NCBI GenBank assembly: GCA_015680685.1
Contig: MNCI01007732.1
Span: forward strand, 2,264 to 66,263
DNA: 64,000 bases
DNA from: Gnetum montanum
Lineage: Eukaryota; Streptophyta; Gnetopsida; Gnetales; Gnetaceae
Direction of reading: 5' to 3'
Shown here piece by piece: positions 10,290 to 19,856 of the stretch (position 1 is the stretch's first letter; every line of letters starts with the position of its first letter). A model generated the notes under the pieces. That model was not told where the DNA came from and ran no database searches. It saw only the letters and a list, made by a program, of their open reading frames with translations. A program made the position numbers and the translations under genes.

Positions 10290-11531
10290 CTTTGTCTGAA
10301 AAGATTCTAGTTGGTCTGCAGGGATGAATTAGGATGGATCCCACTGTGCAGCTTGTAGGATGATGAGCTTTTCTTGGAGTCTTTCTAACTCCTCCTTTGC
10401 ATGCTCAACCCTGACCTCTGCCATGACCAGCTTCCCTTTTGTGGAGATGAGGTCTGACTAAGTTGTTGTGACATCTTGAGGGATGTCAAACAAGGATGTC
10501 ATCACTTGTCTTTTCTATAGCAATGGATCTAGAACATCCTCATGCTCCGCAGGAGTTATCGAGGGATCGGCCAAAGTTTGAGCATCGTGTGCTCTTGTAA
10601 AATCTACTAGTGGCATAATAGGGACATTAAATTATTCTTTTATGTGATCTGTGACCACTTCTGTTGTTCCCTCTGCATCTTGGTGCTACATGACCACTAC
10701 TGTGGTGCCTTCACTTGTTTCTAATTGCACCTGAAAATATGTAGTGTTTCCAGAGATCTATTGTGACCAATGTGATTCCCCTCCTCCTATTTGGATAGAT
10801 ACCTTGCCTCGTGCTTGATCAATTGAGACCATGGGTTGTATGCCATCATCAATAATCCTAAAGAGATTGGCCTCATCATGGCTTCCCCAACTGATCATTT
10901 CAACAATGGCCTTGATATGGCTCATCAATGGTCGATAGTCTTGTGGCGGCAACGGTGGTTGGTTTTGCTGGCCTGTAGGTTGTGTGCTGGGCCCTGCTTC
11001 TTGTTGTTGACTAGGCCTTATGCCTAGAAATTGACTAGGTCCTACAATTTGAGGTGCAGTGGGACCCACCGTTTGTTCTTACTTAGGCTCTAGTGTCTCA
11101 CCAACACTTTTCCTTAGGGCTGGTGGCTTTAGTAATTCAGCAAATGAAGCATTGTGGGCCTTTTTGGGAATGTCATTGGTGTACCCTAGAATTCCAGCAC
11201 ATTGGCACAACTTCCTAATGAGATAGGGGAAGGGTAATGCAAACTTCCCTGTCTTACGTTCTTTAATTAGCCTCAAAATTTCTGTAAGATATATATGGGG
11301 TAGGTTGGCATTAACCTTGCCCATCAAGATGGCACTTCCTCTAGCTGCATATGTGGAAATTCTATTTAAACCTTTTGTTGGAAAAATGTGATATGTGCTA
11401 ATTTTGAAGTAGATTCTCTCTTCAAGTGTCAACTCTCCATATGCTTTATCTTCCTTGTCGTACGCCCTTTTCAACCATATCTTTTGTGCATCAACCATGA
11501 TGAGGTATGGGTTTGATGCTACATAAGACAC
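10290..11531 (-). pseudogene. ORF2 of element A, N-terminally deleted
   Basis: The reading enters ORF2 at IWLKRAYDKEDKAYGELT and keeps the core of the 'putative plant transposon protein'-like domain: ERIYFKISTYHIFPTKG, then LPFPYLIRKLCQCAGILGY (residues about 20-130). It continues through a Pro/Gln-rich linker (11069-10758) into a charged, probably coiled-coil region, and is then cut by element B at 10290. The C-terminus resumes at 1855. Roughly the first 170 residues seen in B are missing, together with the upstream promoter region. The function of ORF2 is unknown. Confidence 0.75.
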
Positions 11532-11539
11532 GAGTCAAA

Positions 11540-12579
11540 AACTTATGAATAGCGATATGAGGCAAACTGTAGAAGGGATTGCAGAGATCGGGACATGAGG
11601 TAATTGACCCACGACACAGTGAATCCTGAGTGTAGGGTGTCATTAATGTGTCATTAGCTCATCGTTCCAAAATCAAGACCAAGTCCATTCCTCTGATCAG
11701 TGACATCGCATTGTTTCATCCAATGATGGACAACCATAAGAGCATCATGACAGTAATGGATATGATCACTTGGAATTTTTTCTAAGGGAGAAGTGATTTG
11801 GAATTTCTTTGCCATCCATTTTTTTCTTGATCCCTTCTTTCTCTCTCTCTCTCTCTCTTTTCTTCTTTCTAGCCGCTTTGGCACTTTGTCCTTTCCAACA
11901 ATGAACCGGAGAAGATGCCAACATTCAAGCATGGGTGCATGTCTTTCTAGTGGGACCCTCGAAATAGTATTGAGTTTCTTTATTGAGTGCCTTTATTACT
12001 CTTACTTCCATTTTCGTTAGATCTACAAGGATCTTAGTACAACTAGGCTGCATGATAGCACCTACAGATGTCACCAAAAGAATCCACAAGTCCCCTTGAT
12101 GTCACACCCTGGCCATTCCTTCTTAGTCTATCATTTTTTGCTTTGGGCAGGATGAGCACTAAATTACTTTAAGTTTTAATGATGGAAAAAATATCATTGT
12201 TCTCAGAGTAGAACCTCTTATTAATAGAATGGGTGGGTGGATGTTGTGGGCTCACTGTCTAAATAAGTAATCACCTAAGACTTGATAGCATAGAACAACA
12301 CCTCGACCAATGAGTCACATGAGTGTTTGTAGATGAGTTTACCCATAAAAAGATAAAATAATGAATAAAAAGAATAAAAATATAAAACAAAGAATAAAAA
12401 GATAAAACAACAAATTGAAAGATGAAAAACTAGAAAACAAAAAATTGTAAAATTAAAAAAGAAAAAACATTTACTAATTCTACTTGTTAGAATGGAGCAT
12501 ATCCTCCATAACTAGACTTTTGAGCATGGCTGGGATTAATAAATGGAAAATGTAGATCCATGCATGTGGAAAATATTGG
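11540..12579 (-). other. Spacer between gag and ORF2 in element A
   Basis: No coding region is supported here. The stretch aligns by eye with B 4700-5665, for example the AT-rich tract near 12360-12480 and the segment around 11560-11660. It contains a CT microsatellite on + near 11841-11862. The alignment with B stops near 11530, where A jumps directly into the middle of ORF2. Confidence 0.6.
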
Positions 12580-13349
12580 AGTCTAGTCATATCCAAACCA
12601 TTGGGTGCCTTTTGATGTGGTGGCAGGAGTGTACCCAAATTGGGGTTCACACACTTGATTTAAGTAGACATAGTGGAGCAAATTATAAGATGTGGTTAAG
12701 TGATAAGGAGTTGACCCACTATGGCACTTGTGACTATACGATGGTATGCAACGATCGATATGTCTCCCCCTATGGTTATATTCATTAGGCTGCATGGTGG
12801 TTGGAGTATTGATTAGTGGCCCTGATAAGGTAACAAGAGGCATTGAGTTTAAAAGGGATGGTGCATCATAGTGTTGGGCTTATGGTGAATTGGTGGATGT
12901 AGTGGTTTCAGAACCATGTTGTCTCTTCCTTTGGTCATGTTTAAAGAAAGGATGCTTTTGACATTGTGGAGGACCTCCACTACTGTTGACGGTAGTAACA
13001 CAAGTAACGTTCGTGGGTTGGTGCTGTGGTGCAAAAATTTCTAGTACAACTAGTGGCGATGTAGAAGGAGGTGAAGAATGAGAATATTAAGATTGAGGAG
13101 AAGTGTAAGGCACATGAGGTGGTGATTTAGTTGGAAAGGACATGGGTGGATAGTACTCAAGAGAATGATAACGATGAGGTAAAGTAGAGGATATTGATCT
13201 AGTTGGAGAAATAGGGTGTTGAACATAATAAATGTTTAGTGTTGGGACATACGAAGGATATGGTCTATTTGGTGGTGGCCTCCCCCACTATTGGGGCTTT
13301 TGCCACTATGGTTGAACCCAGTACTTCTATACAAAATCTAGATGTAGCA
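12580..13349 (-). pseudogene. Proline-rich Gag C-terminal region of A
   Basis: On the minus strand, downstream of the cysteine motif, is a Pro/Ser/His-rich reading (stretches such as SPTRSISSTLPHRYHS and SPPSTSPL). It is collinear with 3900-4600 of element B and ends near VYLNQVCEPQFGY. The reading is fragmented by stops. No protease active site DSG or DTG is present where a gag-pol junction would be expected. Confidence 0.55.
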
Positions 13350-14529
13350 TTCCTCCCCAATGCTCATGTAAATATGACAAGATAGGGCATTGGCCCTTAG
13401 GGTGAATGTATAGGCAAATGTCAAATTGATACGAGTGATTTGCAGTTGAGTTCTTATCCTTATTTTTTTCAACCCTTATTTTTGATTGTCTAGTGGTGTT
13501 TTGTCGTATTTCTTAGTTCATCATGGTTCTACCTCTAATAATGTTGGCATATTCTCCATATTTTTCATGTACCCATTCCATCATCTTATTGATCTTTGCC
13601 TTAATTTCATCTAGTGATTGTAGTATTGGTAAAGATGATTCCACCTCCTTGAGGTGAGTTGATTTCTCTTCTTCATGATCATGGACCCTTGCTATTTTGA
13701 GATCTTGGTCCTATTGAGGGCTTTCAACATTCTTCCATTTAGCTATTTCTCCCTCTTCTTTTGCTACCCACTTAATAAGCTCTTGGAATTGGTGGGTTTG
13801 TAGTTCATATAGTTGACTTGAGGTATACATCCCTAAGGTCTCCCTTGTTTCATTATGGAGCCCATCCATGATGTGGTACATTAGCCTTTCCTCGGAGAAC
13901 TCATGGCTTAAACATTTGTTTAACAAAGAGTAATATCTTTCTAAGGCCATGTCCAAGGTTTCATGTTGCACTTGTTTGCACTCTTGGATTTGTTTCCTCA
14001 AGGTTGACACTCTTGCATAGGTTTGATATCTTTCATTGAAGAGTTCTACCATTGTCGACCAACGTCGAATTGATTTTCGTTTTAAGGACCTGTACCATAC
14101 TTTTGCTTGGCAAATGAGTGTCGTAGGAAAGAGCTTAAGTTTTTGCCATCCATTATCAATATTATTCCATACACAGGCATCATGGAAGGCTTGTAAATGA
14201 TGTTTTGGATCTAAATCATAGCCTCTTGAAAACTTGGGAAAGTTGTTTCAATCAAGCCTAGGTAGATAGCTTTCCTTACGATGCTTGCGGGATATTTGAA
14301 CAGCCTCTTGTATATGCATTAAGCTCATAGGGGCCAGTAGGGGTTCATCGTCACTAGGTAGGTTATGAATTTATGAGTTGGGACGATGTTGTCTTCGTTT
14401 ATGTACATAGGAAACCCCTACATAAGATTGAGTACTCCAAACTTCGTCTTCATCATCATATAATTCATTGGTTCTCTAATGAATTACCTTGCTAGTTTTT
14501 GCGTTATCATAGTCTTGTGAGAGAGACAT
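13350..14529 (-). pseudogene. gag: Gag of element A
   Basis: The minus-strand reading begins at ATG 14527-14529 (MSLSQDYDNA) and is broken by stops. The retrotransposon gag domain is clear between 14260 and 13711, including MVELFNERYQTYARVSTLR and LMYHIMDGLHNETRETLGM. Downstream, near 13440-13370, lies a cysteine motif ICLYIHPKGQCPI in which the first Cys has become Phe. Family role: Gag forms the virus-like particle and packages element RNA. Sequence and layout closely match Gag of element B, so A and B belong to one family. Confidence 0.8.
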
Positions 14530-14640
14530 TGTTGTGAATTTGTGTGTGCCTTATTTCCAATTACTTCTTTCTGAAAGATATATCATCAAGGCTTCATTAC
14601 AGTGATCTTGGATGATGTAACTAATCTAAATAACTAGCAC

Positions 14641-14660
14641 CATCCTTGGCAACGGCGCCA
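14641..14660 (-). promoter_or_regulatory. Primer binding site of A (tRNA-Asp type)
   Basis: The minus strand reads TGGCGCCGTTGCCAAGGATG one base after the LTR end. Its first 14 bases match the complement of the 3' end of plant tRNA-Asp, as used by many Athila-like and related gypsy elements. It fixes the element orientation as minus. Confidence 0.85.
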
Positions 14661-14661
14661 A

Positions 14662-15520
14662 TGATGAGTGGCGAGGTATCCCTACACTCAACCATACAAA
14701 TATGAGCATTCACTCATGATTCGGTCAAACTCCGCAAACAGACTAGTTGTGGTATTTAGATAGTTACATGTTGATCGTAGTTCGCTGTCTTCCCACCTAG
14801 ACTAGTATTCGCTTATCATGTATGGTTTAGTCCAAAATGAGGTGTATGATATGATTTCTAACACTAGGCTACTCCTAGAGACAATGGAAAATAATCTTGA
14901 TTAAACTAATAAGCAATAGGAAATGAAGTCTAAGCTAGCCTAAGTGTGATGAGTATCCATCCTTAATCATCCGTATGCATCTTGGACCTCATGTACTACT
15001 TCTGGGATTACCAAGCGCACGTTACTTAAACACTCCTAAATATGCTACTGGGTTACCAAGTAGTTACACTTGAATGTTCATGATTAAGTCATACTCATTT
15101 CGCATTTAACAATAGGAATAGTAAATGATGGGAAAGAAATACTAACTAAGAAAATAATAAATAAAAATAACAATTAAAAAATTAAAAACTAATTGAATGC
15201 TACAATGATGGAGTAATCTCGATCTTTATTGCCGATCATGTGTGTGCCCAAGTATGTCACACTCGAATAAAGGTTTCGTACAATTACAATCATCAAATTA
15301 CAGGCATGCTTTGGGGAAAGAATTGAAATTAATTGAAAACTGACAAAAAGACTCTACTCTAACACTATCTGACTCCCCCATTCTTGTGTGCCCAAATGTG
15401 TATTTATAGGCTTACACAGGAATTATGATATCGTGTATTCAATATCGTTACCTAGGTTGCGATAACGCGTACTTGATATCAAGGATCCGATATAGAGGCT
15501 TGGCAAAACATGATTCATGA
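14662..15520 (-). repeat. 5' LTR of element A
   Basis: This is a near copy of 689-1536, with TATA on the minus strand near 15400-15410 and the same GATATC-rich U3. The final six bases are TCATGA instead of TCATCA, a single change at the LTR end. The AATAT target duplication follows at 15521-15525. Confidence 0.9.
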
Positions 15521-15624
15521 AATATAATATATTATTTTAGTGTATTTGTGATTAAAATATGTTTCTACAAAATTGTTAGTTTGCAAAAAGATGAACTAAT
15601 AATAACTACTTCAACTATTATCAG

Positions 15625-17521
15625 GTCATCACAAATAATGCTTCTACATTTGTTACAACTGGAAGGATGTTGATGGAAGAATTTCCTACTTTATTGTGGT
15701 CAACATGTGCAAAACATTACTTACATCTATTAGTTGAAGATATAGGAAAATTAAGTTGGGCCAAAAGGGCAAGTTTTAAATTTTTTCTATACTTTAGAAT
15801 TACTTATTACTTATATTCATCTATTTATTTATGTGAAATTTTGTTATTTAGTGTTTTTTAGATTGTTCAAAAGGAAAAATATATCACAAAGGTTATTTAT
15901 AAACATGACCTACTACATTATCTATTTAAGAAACATTCAAGAGGAAAAGATATAGTATGACCTACCATGATAAGATTTGCAACTAATTATATATTTTTGC
16001 AAAGCTTACTAGAGCATAAACTAGATTTAATGCAAACTTTTACCTCTGGCTATTATCTTGTAGCTTCAAGGTATGCTCGATTTAGAAATTCTAAAGAAGG
16101 GATCTTTTGCAAAGAATTGGTTTATGATGAAAAAAACTGTTGGAGCTCTGTACAAGATATTATTTAGGTATAACTTAAGAACTCATAATATTCTATGTTT
16201 TCAAATCAATTTCTATTACTTAATCAATGCTTTGTTCATGTTATAGATTGCGTATCCTATAGTATGTGTCCTTTGTCTAGTTGATGGACAAATCTTTTCC
16301 ATGGGCATAATCTATGACAAAATGAATGATGCCAAGGAAAAGATTAAAGCACAAATGTATAGGAGAAGATAATATGAAAATTATATAGTGATCTCTAACT
16401 TAATTAATGCTCATTAAAATAATATGCTTCATGCCCAACTTCATGCTACTAGATGGGTTTTAAACCAAAAGTTTGGTTTAGGGAAAGGGATGGAATTTGA
16501 AAAGGATCATGAATTGCATGTTGCTGTTGACAAGGTATGAAATTTATTATTCAAAGTATTTTTATATTTGGTATAATTTTTAAATCATCGGTTAATTTAT
16601 TTTCTAGACAAATTCTCATATTCATCTATTTTTTGATTTTTTGTTTAGTTGGGAAGTTATATCCTGGAGATGTGAATGTTGATCTTAGAGCTACACTAAT
16701 TTTACAATATTCTCAATATAAATGTGCTAAATCAGGATTATCTTTTACAAAGCAAGAGGTAATGAAATTTGATAAGTATAGACCTAGTAATGCATTTATA
16801 TTAGAGTTTAATAGTTTGTCATATTAGTAACAAACTATGATCATTTGTATTTTATAATATAATTGATTTGTTATCTTATTTTGTTTTCATAGATACATGG
16901 TGGGACCTTTTTGGAATTGATACTCTTGACTTAGCTCATTTTGGAAGAAGAATTCTTACACAACCTTGTAGTGTAGCAGGTATATTTCATATTTAAGAAT
17001 CTAGTTTTAGATAATTTATACTAAATTTAATTAGTAAATTCTTATCACATTTTAATTTTATTATTATCTATTATGTAGGTTGTGAGCAAAACTGGAGTGT
17101 GTTTGAACACATACATTCTAAGAAAAGTAATAGATTAGCTCATTCTAAAATCAATTCATTAATCTATATCCATTTGAATAAACTACAGTTTCATAATGCT
17201 CCTTCAAAAGTTGGTGTAGTTGATATTACAAATTCTGATTCATCTATGATAGCAACTGAATGGTTTATGGATAGTGTTGGGGACGAGGATGTAGAGTTAG
17301 ATCCTTCATCTGAACTTGAGCCTGAACTTGAAGGAGAGATGGATAATTTACCTTTAGCATCAAATCTTTTGCTTGGTGAAACTTTTGCTGCAAGAAGCCA
17401 AACTTTTATTGATAGTTCTTATGCACCTTCATCTAGTGCAATACCTCATGAGGAAAGCCCTAACATAGATGATATCATCGATGATTATAATGATGATCCA
17501 TACTTTCAGTTTTATTTCTAA
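15625..17521 (+). pseudogene. hAT transposase, 3' part (hAT dimerisation domain)
   Basis: This resumes the hAT reading after element A. Likely exons: 15625-15790 (VITNNASTFVTT, then LLWSTCAKHYLHLL), 15862-16168 (RFATNYIFLQSLLEHK), 16247-16534 (VCVLCLVDGQIFSMG and HATRWVLN), 16649-16827 (LYPGDVNVDLRATL), 16893-16979 (TWWDLFGIDTLDLAHFGRR) and 17079-17521. The last exon holds the C-terminal dimerisation motif CEQNWSVFEHIHSKKSNRL and an acidic tail. Each exon is preceded by AG, and several donors are GT. The join 16979/17079 reads in frame as VAGCEQN. A few in-frame stops (after 16167, and 16370) mark decay. Confidence 0.85.
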
Positions 17522-17919
17522 ATAGTATGAAACTTAATTAAAATTATAGTTTTTATAAAACTATTATACTTTGTTTTAAGATTTATAAAATTAATAAAAC
17601 ATACTTTATCATTATAATGATTTGTTTGTACTAGTGTACATTTGTTTATATTAGCATTTTAGCTTTATATTTGATATTTTTGGATTACTATATAAATTTG
17701 TGAGATTTTAGTTATTTTATTTTGAAAATACATATTATATAACTATTATTTTAAGGCTTAATAATAATTACCAAATTTTTTAATTTATTCATGAATTATT
17801 CCCGAATCACAAATCAATAGTGTTGACGAATATATATGCTGAATTTGAATTGAAAACTATGGTACCAATGTTACCATGGATTAAAACCCTTTCTCAATTC
17901 ATTTGCCCTAGCTTCTTAA
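17522..17919. other. AT-rich flank downstream of the hAT gene
   Basis: No gene is seen. This is presumably the 3' untranslated part of the hAT element and flanking DNA. I could not find a terminal inverted repeat matching anything at the left end. Confidence 0.5.
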
Positions 17920-18737
17920 TGTTGGAAAATTTTAAAATTTTAGGGACAAAAAATTTAAAAAATATACAAAAAACACTTTTTAATTAAGAAGAGAAATTTA
18001 TGAAATATTTATCCAACAATGGAACATTTGTGAATTTTAACACCATGGTGGTTATAACTCCATGGTGGTTGTAACTTCTCTTAGAGGTTGCAATCGATTT
18101 TTAATTCCTCATGATGTTGTAACCATCAAATATGACATTTGGTAACTAGACCTATTTTCTTTATGGTAGTTATAACTAAACTACCTTAATGGTTGTAACC
18201 AACCTTAACCTCCCATAATGATTGCAACCACCCAAAAGCCACTATAAAAAGGGCTTCAGAGGTAGATTTTAAGGGAGGTTGAAGGGAGATTTTGGAAAAA
18301 AGACAATTGAAGATTATTTGTAAGATGGCTTGCTTAAAACATTAATTCATCTATTTTGTTTTAATCATGTGAGTTCATTCTTTCCCATTTTTTTAGTTAC
18401 TTAGCTAATGGTTTAGATAGTATTGCACTTAGCATTTAATTTTGGGATTTTTTCTTAGGTTGTTTTTATAGCTTTGTTTTTGCGCAATATTAGATTCCTA
18501 TTAAGATTTGTCATAGAAGAGTTTCTGTTGTTGAAAAGCCTCTAGAGCAATTTAATAATAATGTCTTAATGAAATTGCCTATTTTGAGCATAGATAATTT
18601 AGGAAAATCTTTGATATCTTAAGATGAGTAAAATAACTTCATTATTTTAAATTGTATTGCCTAAGTATTTCAATTCTGAAATTGTCAAATTTTTTGAAGG
18701 TTTTGTTGAATGCAATCTTTGACAACTATTACCTAGT
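17920..18737 (+). repeat. Possible old LTR, left part, interrupted by C
   Basis: The segment starts TGTTGGAAAATTTT, a common way for plant copia LTRs to begin. It has a TATA-like CTATAAAAAGGG near 18242 after a region rich in repeated GTTGTAACC-type words. Element C follows at 18738. The continuation after C would begin at 40293, but I could not fix the LTR end or a target duplication, so this call is tentative. Confidence 0.35.
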
Positions 18738-19612
18738 TGATGAGTGGCGAGGTACCCCTATGCCCAACCATGCAAATCACAGGCGTTCACACACGACTCG
18801 GTCGAATTTCGTAGACTGTAAGCACTTTGCATACACCAAACCCTAACCAGCAAAACCTTGTGTTAGAATGGTCGTTGTCTTCTCAACCTCACTTGTGGTG
18901 TTTTGATGTGATGGTTAAGTGAGATTGAGGCAAATGATTTTTTTGGCTTTTCTCTTTATCTTCTAAAGTCTAATTCTTGAAATGAAATGTGAGGAATGAA
19001 ATATTCCATAATCTATAATTATCCTAATCTATCTCTTAACTCTTCCTAGCATAAGCATCCGATCCAATCTTCTGTGCACATCCTGAGCATCCCCTAACCA
19101 CTACTGGGTTATTAGACATTAAGTGTCACTAGGTTGCCAAGTGTTGGGTTTACATTCGAGATGGTCGTACTTATGGTTTTACAAGATATGAAAGAGCGAT
19201 GACGATTGAAGTAATAACAATGAAAACTTAAGGAAGTATTAAAGCATAGAAATATTAAACTATTAAATGCTAAAATGACTAAATCCAATTATTGTAAGGA
19301 ATGCTTGGAAAGCTCATCTTTATTGTCGGTCACACCAATGGGCTCAGGTACATTAGTGCTCGAATAAAGAGTCGGACACCTTTCTCACACCTGTTGTAGG
19401 CACTTGGAAAATATTCTAACTCTCACGGAAACAAACTACAACAACTTCGCTACAACTGCCAAAAGATGCCTAAGTGTGGTGAAAGTACACTTATTTATAG
19501 GCTAGAATAGACGTTGCGTAAACGAGGCCACGTAGACACATGGATAGATGCATTGACGGGGCCACGTTAATGCGGTCGCTAGTCGACACATTGACTAATG
19601 AGCACTTCATCA
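18738..19612 (-). repeat. 3' LTR of element C
   Basis: It starts TGATGAGTGGCGAGG and ends GCACTTCATCA. The minus-strand TATA (CCTATAAATAAG) is at about 19491-19502. Its U3 lacks the GATATC cluster of A and B but carries CTAGTCGAC near 19580, a word also present in the putative internal promoter at 23186-23194. Confidence 0.9.
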
Positions 19613-19627
19613 TACCCCCATGACTAA
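19613..19627 (-). promoter_or_regulatory. 3' polypurine tract of C
   Basis: The minus strand reads TTAGTCATGGGGGTA just before the LTR, preceded by CTCGAGGATGAGTTTTCAC. Its core recurs upstream of ORF2 at 22968-22980. Confidence 0.8.
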
Positions 19628-19856
19628 GTGAAAACTCATCCTCGAGTTTCATTACAATTTGGAAGGTATGAAGTTTCTATTACAACACACATGACACAAC
19701 ATATCTACAAAGACACCAACTTTACTGACACACCAAGTGCCCAAGTGTACAGAGAAGAATGAATTACAAAATGGTGGTATTTAGAGAGAAAATTGAATAC
19801 CCTGATGATCCTGGATTCTTTGCTTTGCTGAAAGATGCAAAATTTTTTGGAGAAGA

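Larger units (their letters stand above)
689..15520 (-). mobile_element. Ty3/gypsy element A, pol-less, host of element B
   Basis: A is an LTR retrotransposon in minus orientation with LTRs at 689-1536 and 14662-15520 and a perfect 5-bp target duplication AATAT (684-688 and 15521-15525). On the minus strand the internal order is: PBS next to the right LTR, gag, a proline-rich Gag tail, a spacer, ORF2, and a polypurine tract next to the left LTR. No protease, RT, RNase H or integrase can be read, so it is non-autonomous. It is split by element B at 1861-10289. Relative to B it lacks about 1.5 kb covering the ORF2 promoter and N-terminus, and an in-frame block near the ORF2 C-terminus. Confidence 0.9.
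189..17521 (+). mobile_element. hAT DNA transposon (DUF659 type), interrupted by LTR elements
   Basis: A hAT-superfamily transposase gene is readable in order from 191 to 17521 once element A (689-15520) is removed. Its 5' part (BED finger, N-terminus) was cut off by the LTR insertion at 188. Exon order: an N-terminal fragment, the DUF659 core (GCSIMLDGWTNRR), the VITNNASTF block, a mid-region, a block typical of hAT (YPGDVNVDLRATLILQ) and the C-terminal dimerisation domain. Introns with GT/AG borders are still visible. Terminal inverted repeats could not be identified. The gene has stops and at least one frameshift, so it is dead. It is the oldest layer of this part of the window. Confidence 0.85.

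Noticed and set aside
11841-11862. CT microsatellite as a regulatory GAGA site
   Set aside because: It is a simple repeat in the spacer of a dead element, with no conserved counterpart in B.
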